From NCBI RefSeq assembly GCF_965230735.1, contig NZ_OZ246016.1, forward strand, positions 2,728,001-2,792,000: 64,000 bases of DNA, given 5' to 3'. The translations under genes and the position numbers were made by a program. This DNA is from Motiliproteus sp965230735 (GTDB lineage: Bacteria > Pseudomonadota > Gammaproteobacteria > Pseudomonadales > Balneatricaceae). The first letter of the stretch is position 1, and each line of letters opens with the position of its first letter. This document shows, one piece after another, positions 36,826-45,120 of the stretch. Below the pieces are notes generated by a model. It saw only the letters and a list, made by a program, of their open reading frames with translations, was not told the DNA's origin and did no database searches.

Positions 36826-38061
36826 TCACAAACGACTAAATTTAAGCAGTTCACCACTTCCCCGCTCCATTTTGAACGGCAAGGCACGGGTCACATAACG
36901 ATCATCAACGACGCGGGTGACATGGACCACGGCCACGGATTCGCCGTTAAACAGATTGGAGGTGTCCACCTGTTTAAACTGACTGCCCAAACCTCGCACA
37001 CCGGAGGTCGGTGAGGAGAAACCCATTTGCTGCCAGATCGGTGCCGGCAGATCATTCAGCAGCCCCTGTTGGTACTGTGCGGCGTCGTTCAGGTTGATGC
37101 TGCCTTTCGCCAGGTCATACTCGCCGCTTTTGAAGAAACCGCCGGAGCTGGTCTTTTCCGAGACCAGTTTGTCATTCTGATAACGCCGTTCGGTTTTGGT
37201 CCAACTGACCGACAGCGACCACTCTACCCACATGCGATAGTTGAGGTATCGGTCCGGGAAGGTGCGTTTGCAATCCTTGCTCTCGAGATAGACCGCATGA
37301 AAGGTCGACTTGTCCGGCGACGAACCGATATCGGTGCTCAATAACAGGCTGTCATCCTTGAGCCGACCCGAGATACTCATTTCAATATCGCTCAGCTCAT
37401 CATGAAAGGCCTGACGAGCCGATTTGGGAATAGGATCACTGACCGTCGAAGGCCGGTCTGAACCTCCCTCGTCACCGCCGCCGGATCCGCCGAACAGCAT
37501 CTTGCTCAGTGCCCCCATCGCCGTGGTTTTCAGTTTACTGCTGAGCCAGTTCTCCTTGGGGCCCAGATCCAACGAAGCTGCGCTTAGCGGGCTGGCACAT
37601 GGTCCCGTTACCGGCTGCTGCTCCTCCAACACCGATGGCTGCTTTCTCTCAGCAATCGCTTCGGATTGGGTCTGATCAGTGCTGGGCGTATCGGTTAGCG
37701 GTACTTGGACCACGGGTTCAGGGGCGGAAACCTGAGCCAGCGGTCCCGGCCTGAGTTCGACCGGCACAACCAGTTTCGGCCAGGCTTGGCCGGGGCCGTA
37801 GCTAAAATCGCTTTTGGCGTTATCGTAACCCGCCTGGTCGGTAACGGCCGGGGTGGCGGCCGCACCCTTAGGCAGCGCACCCTGAGTCGCCGCGCCTGTC
37901 GGGTTCGCGGCTGCTGCCGGTGCAGGCTTAGTGCTGGCGTTTGCTGCTTGTTGACTCGGGGACGGTGTGGATTCGGTTTTTACCTGCGCCGGTTTACAGC
38001 CAACCAGGGTCGCTGCCAACGACGTCGCGATAGCACCGATAATGATACGCTCTCTGTTCAT
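36826..38061 (-). CDS. Lipoprotein, last gene of the sigma/subtilase operon
   Basis: 411 residues from the ATG at 38061, which overlaps the subtilase stop (TTATGA); a start 15 nt earlier is less likely. Lipobox TLVGC with the lipidated Cys at residue 22; the next residues (CKPAQVKT) resemble those of the CsgG-like lipoprotein (CKQATVKS). A Pro/Ala/Thr linker reaches residue 190; the remaining domain (about 215-411) contains WVEWSLSVSWTKTERRYQND and ends in a strand-rich segment. No family recognised. The position suggests an envelope partner of the subtilases or of the exported proteins. Confidence 0.75.
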   Translation of the reverse strand: MNRERIIIGAIATSLAATLVGCKPAQVKTESTPSPSQQAANASTKPAPAAAANPTGAATQGALPKGAAATPAVTDQAGYDNAKSDFSYGPGQAWPKLVVPVELRPGPLAQVSAPEPVVQVPLTDTPSTDQTQSEAIAERKQPSVLEEQQPVTGPCASPLSAASLDLGPKENWLSSKLKTTAMGALSKMLFGGSGGGDEGGSDRPSTVSDPIPKSARQAFHDELSDIEMSISGRLKDDSLLLSTDIGSSPDKSTFHAVYLESKDCKRTFPDRYLNYRMWVEWSLSVSWTKTERRYQNDKLVSEKTSSGGFFKSGEYDLAKGSINLNDAAQYQQGLLNDLPAPIWQQMGFSSPTSGVRGLGSQFKQVDTSNLFNGESVAVVHVTRVVDDRYVTRALPFKMERGSGELLKFSRL

Positions 38062-39863
38062 AAGCCGCCCCCGCATAGATTACCGAGGTCGGCGACATCA
38101 TTATTGGCAAGCTCCGAAGCACTGTCGCAGGCATCGATCAGTCCGGCGCCATATTCCGTATCGACCCCCTCCTTGCCCAGATCGCGGCTGTGAAGTTCCA
38201 ACATCTGCGCCAGCTCCGATCCCCTAACCTGAGGATTCACCTGCAGTAGCAGCGCCGCAACACCGCTGGCATGGGCCGTTGCCATCGAGGTACCCGACAG
38301 CATCGGCTGACCGTTTGCCGGCGCAGCCGTGATCATATCGACCCCCGGAGCGGCCACACGCACATACTCACCGCGGTTGGCATGCACATAGAGTCTTCGC
38401 TCGGCATCAACCGCCGTGACCGCCAGTGTTTCCGGCCAAGCAGCCGGATACAGGGGGCGAGCGTTGGGTCCGCCGTTACCGGCAGCGGCCAAAACCAGAA
38501 TGCCCCGCGACGACGCCGTTTGTATCAATCGCTGCATCAAGGCCGACGGCGGCCCGCCCAGGCTCATATTGATCAACGGAATCTGTCGGCTGATCGCTTC
38601 ATCCAGCGCCTTGATCAGACTACTGCCCCAGCATTGTGCCGCCAGCCCCCCGGGTTGTCGCGGATGGCAGGCTTTGAAACTGTGTATGTCCACACCAGGC
38701 GCCACACCGGAGGCTCCGATGCCGTTGCCTCGGGCTGCAGCGATGATCGCCGCGACACCGGTTCCATGGGTGTCTGCCGAATACCCATGATCAGTGAAAT
38801 CGATCTGGGCCTTCACCGCCGCCTGCAATTCCGGGTGGCTTCGATCGACGCCGGTATCGATCAGGGCCAGCGACACCTGAGCCCCGGTATAGTGCGGTGC
38901 CAATTGCGCAGCGGTGGTCAGGCCCGGACCGTAATTGAACGGTTCCAACGGGTCCGGCTTAAATACCGGGGGCGTCGACTCTCCGTTATCCGCCTGTTCC
39001 GAAGCTCCTGACTGATCGGCCGGTGCTGTGCCGGCAGCCGAACCCTCCAGCGTGAAGTAAGCCAGATCTTTCTGGACCTCCAGGACTGAGGGTTCCTGCC
39101 CCAGTTGCTCGGCTAACTGATCCAGCGTCAACGAGCTATTCGAAGGCCGCCGTACACGAACCAGCCGCTGTCCGGTGCTCTTCAGCTCGGTCTCTTCCAG
39201 CACCTGCAGGCCCTGCGCGGCCGGCAGCTCGGCGATCGCACCGGACTGGCCATCGCTGGGAGCCGGTAACAGCAACACCAACTGATCGGGTCGCCAATAG
39301 GGTTTCAGGTACTCGACCGGTGTTTCTTCCGTTTGGCAGGGTCGGGCCAGCTGCAGCGTCCAGCAGGCCGGATCGGTACCGGTGGGCAGCTCAGCATCCC
39401 AGGGCAATGCCTGCTGGCCGGCTGGGCAACGGTCGGGGTGACCGGCAAGCATCGCGCTAAGCTCGGGCGCTTTGGGGGTCAACCAGCCTTGCCCGCCTTC
39501 CGATAGCGAGCCGGTAACATTAAGCGTCTGGACCCGCTGACAGCTGTCGTTGGCACATTGAGGCGCTAACGGATTGGTCGAATCACACTGGGCCTGAAGC
39601 TGCTGCCAGTGTGCATCGTCGGCCCGGAAATTCAGATACTGACGTCCATCGCGACCCCGCTGCAGTTGCAGGCCCTCAATACCGCGCTGTTGCGCCCAGA
39701 CTTCAGCGCCCCAGTCCGCCGGTAACGACAGGCTACGCATCGGCTGCTGATGCGTTTGGATCGACTGTGGTTGATCCCAGCCCCAGGCGCTGCCGATCTG
39801 CAGCATCGCAGCCAGCCCCAACCAATAACACCCTTTTACTAGCCTAGCCCGTGGGATGGTCAT
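38058..39863 (-). CDS. Secreted subtilisin-like S8 peptidase with its own propeptide
   Basis: 601 residues. Signal peptide ending at about residue 28 (GSAWGW). An N-terminal domain with paired cysteines (about 85-180) is followed by an I9-like propeptide segment at about 225-272 (LVRVRRP...LGQEPSVLEVQKDLAYF) and the S8 catalytic domain. Triad: Asp336 (LALIDTGVD), His366 (DTHGTGV) and Ser526 (SGTSMATAHASG), with Asn463 (AAGNGG) for the oxyanion hole. All are present, so it should be active outside the inner membrane. It overlaps the preceding subtilase by ATGA. Two subtilases in one sigma-factor operon is unusual. Confidence 0.9.
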   Translation of the reverse strand: MTIPRARLVKGCYWLGLAAMLQIGSAWGWDQPQSIQTHQQPMRSLSLPADWGAEVWAQQRGIEGLQLQRGRDGRQYLNFRADDAHWQQLQAQCDSTNPLAPQCANDSCQRVQTLNVTGSLSEGGQGWLTPKAPELSAMLAGHPDRCPAGQQALPWDAELPTGTDPACWTLQLARPCQTEETPVEYLKPYWRPDQLVLLLPAPSDGQSGAIAELPAAQGLQVLEETELKSTGQRLVRVRRPSNSSLTLDQLAEQLGQEPSVLEVQKDLAYFTLEGSAAGTAPADQSGASEQADNGESTPPVFKPDPLEPFNYGPGLTTAAQLAPHYTGAQVSLALIDTGVDRSHPELQAAVKAQIDFTDHGYSADTHGTGVAAIIAAARGNGIGASGVAPGVDIHSFKACHPRQPGGLAAQCWGSSLIKALDEAISRQIPLINMSLGGPPSALMQRLIQTASSRGILVLAAAGNGGPNARPLYPAAWPETLAVTAVDAERRLYVHANRGEYVRVAAPGVDMITAAPANGQPMLSGTSMATAHASGVAALLLQVNPQVRGSELAQMLELHSRDLGKEGVDTEYGAGLIDACDSASELANNDVADLGNLCGGGL

Positions 39864-41314
39864 GGTGCTTCTCCCGGCAGTTGCAGCTGTAACCGACTCT
39901 CGCGACGGCTGCCGTCTTGATGCTCGGTTACCAGACGCAACGTCATCAGTTCACCCTCAGGCAGAGTACTGGGGTCTAAACTCAGCAACGGCTGCTCACG
40001 TAATGGCTGAGCAATGGGCAGCAAGGTTTTCCATTGCTGCGGCGGCTCACCCAGGGCGTAGTCGATCCGGGCCTGAAGAAACTGATCCGCATCGGTGGTG
40101 CCGATCAACAACAGCTGATTGCCTGAATCCAGTTCCGCCCGTTCCAATCGCGCTTCGACAAAATACTCAGGGGTCGCGCTCAGCGCAGCCTCGGCGTCCA
40201 ACAGGCCATAGCCGTGATTCCGATCGGTTCCTGTCGGTCCCAGATCGCGGGCGGAGTGCAACAGGATGCGTCGCAGCTGGGCTGATGTCAGTTGCGGATC
40301 CCGCCCCAACAGCAGCGCAGCAATGGCCGTCACATGGGGGGCGGCAAATGAGGTCCCGGTTGCCCGATAGTACTCCTGAGACACCACCGCGCTGGCCTGA
40401 CGGTAGCCCTGGACACCGTTACGGCGCAAAAAATCGCTACCCTTAGCCCGCAGCGACAACACGTTCACCCCCGGCGCCATCAGATCCAGGGTCGTCCCCC
40501 AGTCGCTGAACGCGGCGCGGCGGCCATCGGGTGCCACCGCACCGACCACCAGTAGTGACGGCAACTGATCATAGCCTCGTCCCGGATCATCGCTGGCCTG
40601 ATTACCCGCGGCGGTAATCACCAGCACATCCTGATCGAGGGCATAGTTGAGGGCATCCAGTTCGAGGTCGCCGGGCTGTTGACCGCCGAGGCTCAGATGG
40701 ATCAGCCTGGCGCCCTGATCAACGGCGTAGCGGATAGCACCGGCGATATGGCTACCACTGGCGTGGCCACTGGCATCGACCACTTTGAGCACCATCAGCC
40801 GGGCGTTGGGGGCGATACCGGAAATGCCGATACCGTTGTTTTGACCGGCTGCAATAATCCCGGCGATATGGGTGCCGTGGCCATGGTCATCCCAGGGAGT
40901 ATTGTTGCGGCCGACAAAGTTCCATCCGATCAAATCGTCGATCAGACCATTGCCATCGTCGTCTCGACCATTGTCGCGCTCGTTCGGATTGCGCCACAGC
41001 TGTTTCAGTGGCAGATCCGGATGCCGATAATCGACGCCGCTATCGATCAATGCCACGGTGACCGGTTGTAGTTGTCGGGGGATAGCTGTATTGAGCAGGC
41101 CTTGCGGACTGACCAACCCGATATGTGCCAGATTCCACTGATCGGCATAAGCCTGATTCCAGCTGCCCTGGCTGCTCAGCAACGGATCATCCAGCGGCAT
41201 CCGCCCGGGATCGGCAGGGTTCAGGGCGCCTGCTCCAGCAGAAGGCTGTTGCGCCATACTGACACCGCTGAACAGCAGCAGTGTCAGCAGCAGCGCTCTC
41301 GTGGCCCTGTTCAC
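39860..41314 (-). CDS. Secreted subtilisin-like S8 peptidase lacking an N-terminal propeptide
   Basis: 484 residues. Signal peptide MNRATRALLLTLLLFSGVSMA, then the catalytic domain almost at once. Triad: Asp91 (VALIDSGVD), His146 (GHGTHIAG) and Ser322 (GTSFAAPHVTA), with Asn238 (AAGNQ). About 90 residues follow the domain, beta-rich. Unlike its neighbour it has no I9-like propeptide, although most secreted subtilases need one to fold. The anti-sigma factor encoded just upstream, with an ATGA overlap, ends in a propeptide-like domain, which may supply that function in trans. Confidence 0.9.
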   Translation of the reverse strand: MNRATRALLLTLLLFSGVSMAQQPSAGAGALNPADPGRMPLDDPLLSSQGSWNQAYADQWNLAHIGLVSPQGLLNTAIPRQLQPVTVALIDSGVDYRHPDLPLKQLWRNPNERDNGRDDDGNGLIDDLIGWNFVGRNNTPWDDHGHGTHIAGIIAAGQNNGIGISGIAPNARLMVLKVVDASGHASGSHIAGAIRYAVDQGARLIHLSLGGQQPGDLELDALNYALDQDVLVITAAGNQASDDPGRGYDQLPSLLVVGAVAPDGRRAAFSDWGTTLDLMAPGVNVLSLRAKGSDFLRRNGVQGYRQASAVVSQEYYRATGTSFAAPHVTAIAALLLGRDPQLTSAQLRRILLHSARDLGPTGTDRNHGYGLLDAEAALSATPEYFVEARLERAELDSGNQLLLIGTTDADQFLQARIDYALGEPPQQWKTLLPIAQPLREQPLLSLDPSTLPEGELMTLRLVTEHQDGSRRESRLQLQLPGEAP

Positions 41315-41979
41315 GGTGCATTCCTCTGTAGGTAGATCACCGCAGGATTGGCCTTTAACGCGGCCAGACGCGCCTCGACCTGATCATCTCTGGGCAGCTC
41401 AATCTGGTAGGTTCCGATGGCACTGGGGCCACCGACGATGACCACCTGTTGCTCGCGCAGCAACTTCTGCATCTCAGCCAGACTGATGTCGAGATTAAAG
41501 CCGATGGTGGCTCGGGGCCCTGCGGCGACCACCGCGGGAGGGCTACCGCTTAACACCTGATAGCCGTCCTCGGCATCCGAAGGCAGCAACAGCACCGCCC
41601 CTAGGGCGATCACCACGCCGAATTGAGAGACCACCGCAACCCTGGCGAAAGCCGGGGTTTGATTCCAGTTGAGGGTGTCGGTGAACCAGTTTTGCAGACC
41701 GGCAAACAGCGATGAACCAGTGCGCGGCTCAACCGTTTCATTGGCCGCTTCTTCGCTGTCGATACGGGCCATCAGGTTTTCAAAACCAGCTTCGGTGTTG
41801 AACACCGGCTCTTCCGTCCCTACCTCAGCCACGCTCTGCTGCATAAACTCATACTCGGCCAATTGCAGTTGAGCATTGGGGTTGTTCTCCAGCCAGGCTT
41901 CCACCTCGCGGCGCTCGGCCTCCTCCAGCGTACCGTTCGCATACCAGGCCAGCAGCTGTTCCATTCTTTGTTCTGTCAT
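41311..41979 (-). CDS. Anti-sigma factor with a subtilisin propeptide-like periplasmic domain
   Basis: 222 residues. The N-terminal cytoplasmic part (MTEQRMEQLLAWYANGTLEE) is like RskA-type anti-sigma domains, without a zinc motif. One transmembrane helix at about 113-133 (VAVVSQFGVVIALGAVLLL) is followed by a periplasmic domain at 155-222 that ends VEARLAALKANPAVIYLQRNAP, closely resembling the end of I9/subtilase propeptides (the NPxVxYV pattern). It overlaps the sigma gene and the next subtilase by ATGA each. I infer that cleavage or binding of this domain by a subtilase releases the sigma factor. The domain identity is by eye and should be tested with profile searches. Confidence 0.78.
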   Translation of the reverse strand: MTEQRMEQLLAWYANGTLEEAERREVEAWLENNPNAQLQLAEYEFMQQSVAEVGTEEPVFNTEAGFENLMARIDSEEAANETVEPRTGSSLFAGLQNWFTDTLNWNQTPAFARVAVVSQFGVVIALGAVLLLPSDAEDGYQVLSGSPPAVVAAGPRATIGFNLDISLAEMQKLLREQQVVIVGGPSAIGTYQIELPRDDQVEARLAALKANPAVIYLQRNAP

Positions 41980-42563
41980 GTCACTCCTCCCAATTCAGCG
42001 TCGGCCAGTCCCAGGTTCTTCAACCAGGGTTTTAACTTGGCTTTGGCATGATACATCCGGGTTTTCACTGTATTTTCAGGGCATTGCAGAATTTCGGCGA
42101 TCTCTTTGTAGGAACAGTCATGAAAGAAGGTCAGCTCGACCACTTCACGATGCTCATCCGATAACCGCGCGATACTCTGTCGAAGCAACGCCCGTAGCTG
42201 CTCATGGCTTTTCGCGGCACTGGCGTCTTCAGCCTCATCCACCGCTTCCGGCGCCTGAGTCAACTCGACCGTGTCCAACTTTTTCCCCCGTACCGCATTC
42301 AGGGTCCGAAAGCGTGCAATACCGAGAATCCAGGTCGATGGTGACGAGCGCCCCTCGAAACCGGCTGCGCTCTTCCATATCTCCATCATCACATCGTTGA
42401 CCAATTCCTCGGCCTTGGCTTCGTCCTTCATCATCCGGATCACGAACCGAAAAATGCGTGGGGCATAGCGCTGGTACAACAACTGCAGGGCCGCTTTATC
42501 GCCCTGGCCGATTCGATGAATCCAAGCGGCCTCTTCGGCGACTCGCTCACTGGCACTGTCCAT
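41976..42563 (-). CDS. ECF-type sigma factor, likely regulator of the 31-43 kb system
   Basis: 195 residues. Region 2 reads ALQLLYQRYAPRIFRFVIRMMKDEAKAEELVNDVMMEIWKSA, with STWILGIARFRTLNAVR; region 4 is LSDEHREVVELTFFHDCSYKEIAEILQCPENTVKTRMYHAKAKL. I chose the ATG at 42563 (GGAGG 9 nt ahead) over a TTG one codon earlier. It heads an overlapping operon with the anti-sigma, both subtilases and a lipoprotein. I could not find the bipartite element upstream of it, so it may be made constitutively at a low level and held by the anti-sigma factor. Confidence 0.92.
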   Translation of the reverse strand: MDSASERVAEEAAWIHRIGQGDKAALQLLYQRYAPRIFRFVIRMMKDEAKAEELVNDVMMEIWKSAAGFEGRSSPSTWILGIARFRTLNAVRGKKLDTVELTQAPEAVDEAEDASAAKSHEQLRALLRQSIARLSDEHREVVELTFFHDCSYKEIAEILQCPENTVKTRMYHAKAKLKPWLKNLGLADAELGGVT

Positions 42564-42578
42564 CAATAGGCACCTCCG

Positions 42579-42839
42579 TCAGCTGACGGCGCCCAGGCAA
42601 CGCGGTTGCACTGAACGGCAAGGTGGATACAGATCGGCTGATGGAGCCGGCGACACGCGATAGGTGACGTACACCTGCTTCCTGTCGGCCTTTGTCTCAG
42701 CGCACGGTTGCTGCGATGTCGAATCGACCCGATGGCCTGGATCGGTGCGATCTGAGACTAGTTTCAGCTTAGGAAGCCGGACCGGCTTTTGCCAATGCCA
42801 AAACCGGCTATCGATCTTCGGGATGCGTTGTTGTTGCAT
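42579..42839 (-). CDS. Possible small basic protein upstream of the sigma gene
   Basis: 86 residues, Arg- and Pro-rich. It starts with an ATG 7 nt after GGAGG, which is a strong ribosome site, and ends 15 nt before the sigma start. No family, signal peptide or domain is recognised, and the later half looks less like coding sequence. It may be a leader peptide or a real small regulator; equally it may be noise. Confidence 0.35.
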   Translation of the reverse strand: MQQQRIPKIDSRFWHWQKPVRLPKLKLVSDRTDPGHRVDSTSQQPCAETKADRKQVYVTYRVSPAPSADLYPPCRSVQPRCLGAVS

Positions 42840-42934
42840 GATCCTGCCTCCCTATGGCGATCTGCTGCGCCCTTTTCCCTTTCCCGCTCAATCGACCGCC
42901 AGGGAAAACCTGACGGCCGGTGGAGCTGGCCCCC

Positions 42935-43144
42935 TTAGATGGCCAGTCCTTCTTGAATAACCAGCGCCATGCCGCCGTAACTCGGGTGTTCCTGACGCAG
43001 TGCCCGAAGAGCCCGGAGACAGTGCATGTTGCTCAACTCCTGCTGCAGCGATTCAAAATCGGAACGGTCAATGATAAGGGCTTGATTGGCCTGGCCCTGG
43101 CTACGCAGACGATGGGCCAATTCGTAAAGTGCTGTGCTGATCAT
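42935..43144 (-). CDS. 69-residue protein in the bipartite-element regulon, unknown
   Basis: Starts at the ATG at 43144, 6 nt after CAGGAG; a longer frame begins inside the promoter element and should be ignored. The sequence, MISTALYELAHRLRSQGQAN and onward, has no signal peptide and looks cytoplasmic, with a helical N-terminus and a C-terminus ending ALVIQEGLAI. No family recognised. Its promoter element is identical in both halves to those of the curlin-motif paralogs, so it may regulate or assist this system from the cytoplasm. Confidence 0.65.
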   Translation of the reverse strand: MISTALYELAHRLRSQGQANQALIIDRSDFESLQQELSNMHCLRALRALRQEHPSYGGMALVIQEGLAI

Positions 43145-43186
43145 GATTGACTCCTGGCGCGGGGCGCGTTCTTGCTGTCTTGCCAG

Positions 43187-43216
43187 GTAGGTCACAGGGG
43201 GAAAAGATCGGGTTCA
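43187..43216 (-). promoter_or_regulatory. ECF-type bipartite promoter element, copy 5 (69-aa gene)
   Basis: Minus strand: TGAACC, 15 nt, GTGACCTAC, ending 42 nt before the start at 43144. The flanks TTTGAACC and CTGTGACCTACC match copies 3 and 4. Confidence 0.72.
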
Positions 43217-43461
43217 AAAAATAATCATAGTGAACCGACAATTCTTAACTTGGGAATGAAAGAGATCGGTGAGGGCGTTGCTCAGCCGTAAGGCCTTAAC
43301 CCGCCAGGCACCGCTTCGATATTTTTGCTGGGTGGGAGTGCCGGATAGCAGGTTTGACGACCTGGCCAGCGCTCAGGGTCAGCAACAGGCGTTGATCGAG
43401 CGCCATACCGGCAGCCTCGAAGGTCAGCAGACGCAAACGCTGTTTCGCGGCAGCAAGCGGT

Positions 43462-44217
43462 TCAGCGGCCTCGCAGCAGGCACCAATACTGCGGTAGCGC
43501 CTGTTTAATCCAATAGAACTGATAGCGCAGGGTCAGGCGACCCCATCCGGCCTGGCGGTATTTGCGGGCGCTGGTTCCCAGTGTTGCTCGGTGATAGCAC
43601 AACAGCATCTGTCGGCGACGAGCGGCCCATAACAGCAGATGGTCTTCGCCGTAGGGAGCGGACTCATCGTAACCTCCGAGGGCAAAGAACCGCTCACGGC
43701 TCAGACAGAAGCCCTGATCCCCAAACGGCACCCCCAGCCAGGCGGTACGCAGGTGAGCACCGGTGCTGTTAACCGACATCGGGCCCTGGCCATCATCGGC
43801 AAAGCGCAAGCGAAAACAGTGAAGTCCGTCCGGGGTGTTGTTGAGCCCTTCGAAAAGCTGCTCGATCAACCAGGGACTGAGCCTGCTATCGGCGTGGAGA
43901 AACCAAACAAACCGACCACGGGCTTGCCTAGCCCCCAGGTTCATCTGTACTGCCCGGCCCTGCTCGGCCTGCAGCCGTCGCAACTGGTGGCACTGCAGCA
44001 AAGACTCTGGCGGGTGACAGCTTTGAACCAGCTCTCTAGACCCGGGGCAGTCCACCAGCAAAATCTCACACCCCGGCGGCAGTAACAGCAGCTCGGCCAG
44101 CAGGGGTGCCAAGGTGGTTTCCGCCGGTCCCACCGGCACAATAACACTGAGCGGCGGATGCACCGGTGGCTGCACCGGAGGTTGTGGCGGTGGCTCTGAG
44201 GAGTCGGCTGCGATCAA
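43462..44217 (-). CDS. Family 2 glycosyltransferase (TIGR04283-type)
   Basis: 251 residues. The GT-A fold is seen in SVIVPVGPAETTLAPLLAEL near residue 25, with GRFVWFLHADSRLSP as the DxD-like region and GDQGFCLSRERFFALGGYDE toward the end. This resembles the transferase 2 family often found with radical SAM and DUF2064 genes. The acceptor is unknown. Its start overlaps the stop of the MTAP-like gene (44214-44217), so it is the last gene of a cluster that starts at 46867. The first 25 residues are Pro-rich and unusual. Confidence 0.85.
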   Translation of the reverse strand: MIAADSSEPPPQPPVQPPVHPPLSVIVPVGPAETTLAPLLAELLLLPPGCEILLVDCPGSRELVQSCHPPESLLQCHQLRRLQAEQGRAVQMNLGARQARGRFVWFLHADSRLSPWLIEQLFEGLNNTPDGLHCFRLRFADDGQGPMSVNSTGAHLRTAWLGVPFGDQGFCLSRERFFALGGYDESAPYGEDHLLLWAARRRQMLLCYHRATLGTSARKYRQAGWGRLTLRYQFYWIKQALPQYWCLLRGR

Positions 44218-45065
44218 CGCTTGAGCAACTCCAGCAGCGCACGCTTATCATCATCCAGATGCGCTTCAGGTGTCAGTACCGCGCAGTCGAGGGAATGGCG
44301 GCAATCACAGCTGTCATGAAGCAAATCGCCCTGGCTGATCAATTCATGCACCAGCGTTTTGGCCCGTTCCAGGCTGGCTCCGTAACGGCTGATCACCTGC
44401 TCAACGCTGACATGCTGGGACGGATCATCCAGCCAACAGTCGTAGTCGGTAGCGATACAGAGGGTGCAGTAGCAAAGCTGCGCTTCGCGGGCCAGGAACA
44501 CTTCCGGTACGTTGGTCATGCCGACCAGATCACAACCGGCGGCACCCCGCAGAAAATGGCTCTCGGCACGGGTGCCTAGACGCGGACCATCGACGCAGCC
44601 GTAGGTTTTACCGGTATGCAACGGCTGATCCAGGGTTTCGGCCACCTGACTCAAACGTGCGGTTAGATCGGCACATGTGGGCTCGGCGGTGGAGACGTGG
44701 GCAACCAGACCGTCACCGAAAAAACTGCGTTCCCGGTTACCCTTCACAAAGTCGAAATACTGTGACGGAACGCTCATCTGTCCCGGTGCGATCTCTTCAC
44801 GCAGGCTACCAACCGCCGATACCGCCAGGACCCGGGTAACACCGACCGATTTCAGCGCCCAGATGTTGGCCCGATAGTTGACCTCGGACGGCAGCAACTG
44901 GTGGCCTTGACCGTGACGGGCCAGAAAGCAAACCGGCTGGCCGCCTAGCTCACCCTGGATCACCGGTGCTGACGGCGGGCCGTAGGGAGTATGGATCTGA
45001 TGCTCCTCAACCACTTCGAGTCCGTCGAGTTGATATATTCCGGTACCGCCGATTATTCCTAACAC
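44214..45065 (-). CDS. Methylthioadenosine/methylthioinosine phosphorylase-family enzyme
   Basis: 283 residues. Start MLGIIGGTGIY, with the phosphate-binding GGTG; RHGQGHQLLPSEVNYRANIWAL; and the late block GMTNVPEVFLAREAQLCYCTLCIATDYDCW. The TDYDCW phrase is like MTAP (adenine-specific) rather than the hypoxanthine-specific bacterial MTIP. It cleaves 5'-methylthioadenosine or a related 5'-substituted adenosine with phosphate. It may do so in methionine salvage or, given its neighbours, on a product of the radical SAM enzyme. Cysteines in SCDCRHSLDC match the C-terminal Cys motif of some family members. Confidence 0.9.
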   Translation of the reverse strand: MLGIIGGTGIYQLDGLEVVEEHQIHTPYGPPSAPVIQGELGGQPVCFLARHGQGHQLLPSEVNYRANIWALKSVGVTRVLAVSAVGSLREEIAPGQMSVPSQYFDFVKGNRERSFFGDGLVAHVSTAEPTCADLTARLSQVAETLDQPLHTGKTYGCVDGPRLGTRAESHFLRGAAGCDLVGMTNVPEVFLAREAQLCYCTLCIATDYDCWLDDPSQHVSVEQVISRYGASLERAKTLVHELISQGDLLHDSCDCRHSLDCAVLTPEAHLDDDKRALLELLKR

Positions 45066-45120
45066 GGTCGCTCCTAAAACTAGAGTTTAATTAAAACAAA
45101 ATTGATAACCGATTGATTAA

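Noticed and set aside
42640..42700. Sixth bipartite element upstream of the sigma gene
   Set aside because: A partial downstream half (GTCACCTAT, near 42660) is present but no TGAACC lies 15 nt before it.
43269..43508. 79-codon plus-strand frame next to the glycosyltransferase
   Set aside because: It overlaps the glycosyltransferase end antisense and has no ribosome site or known domain.
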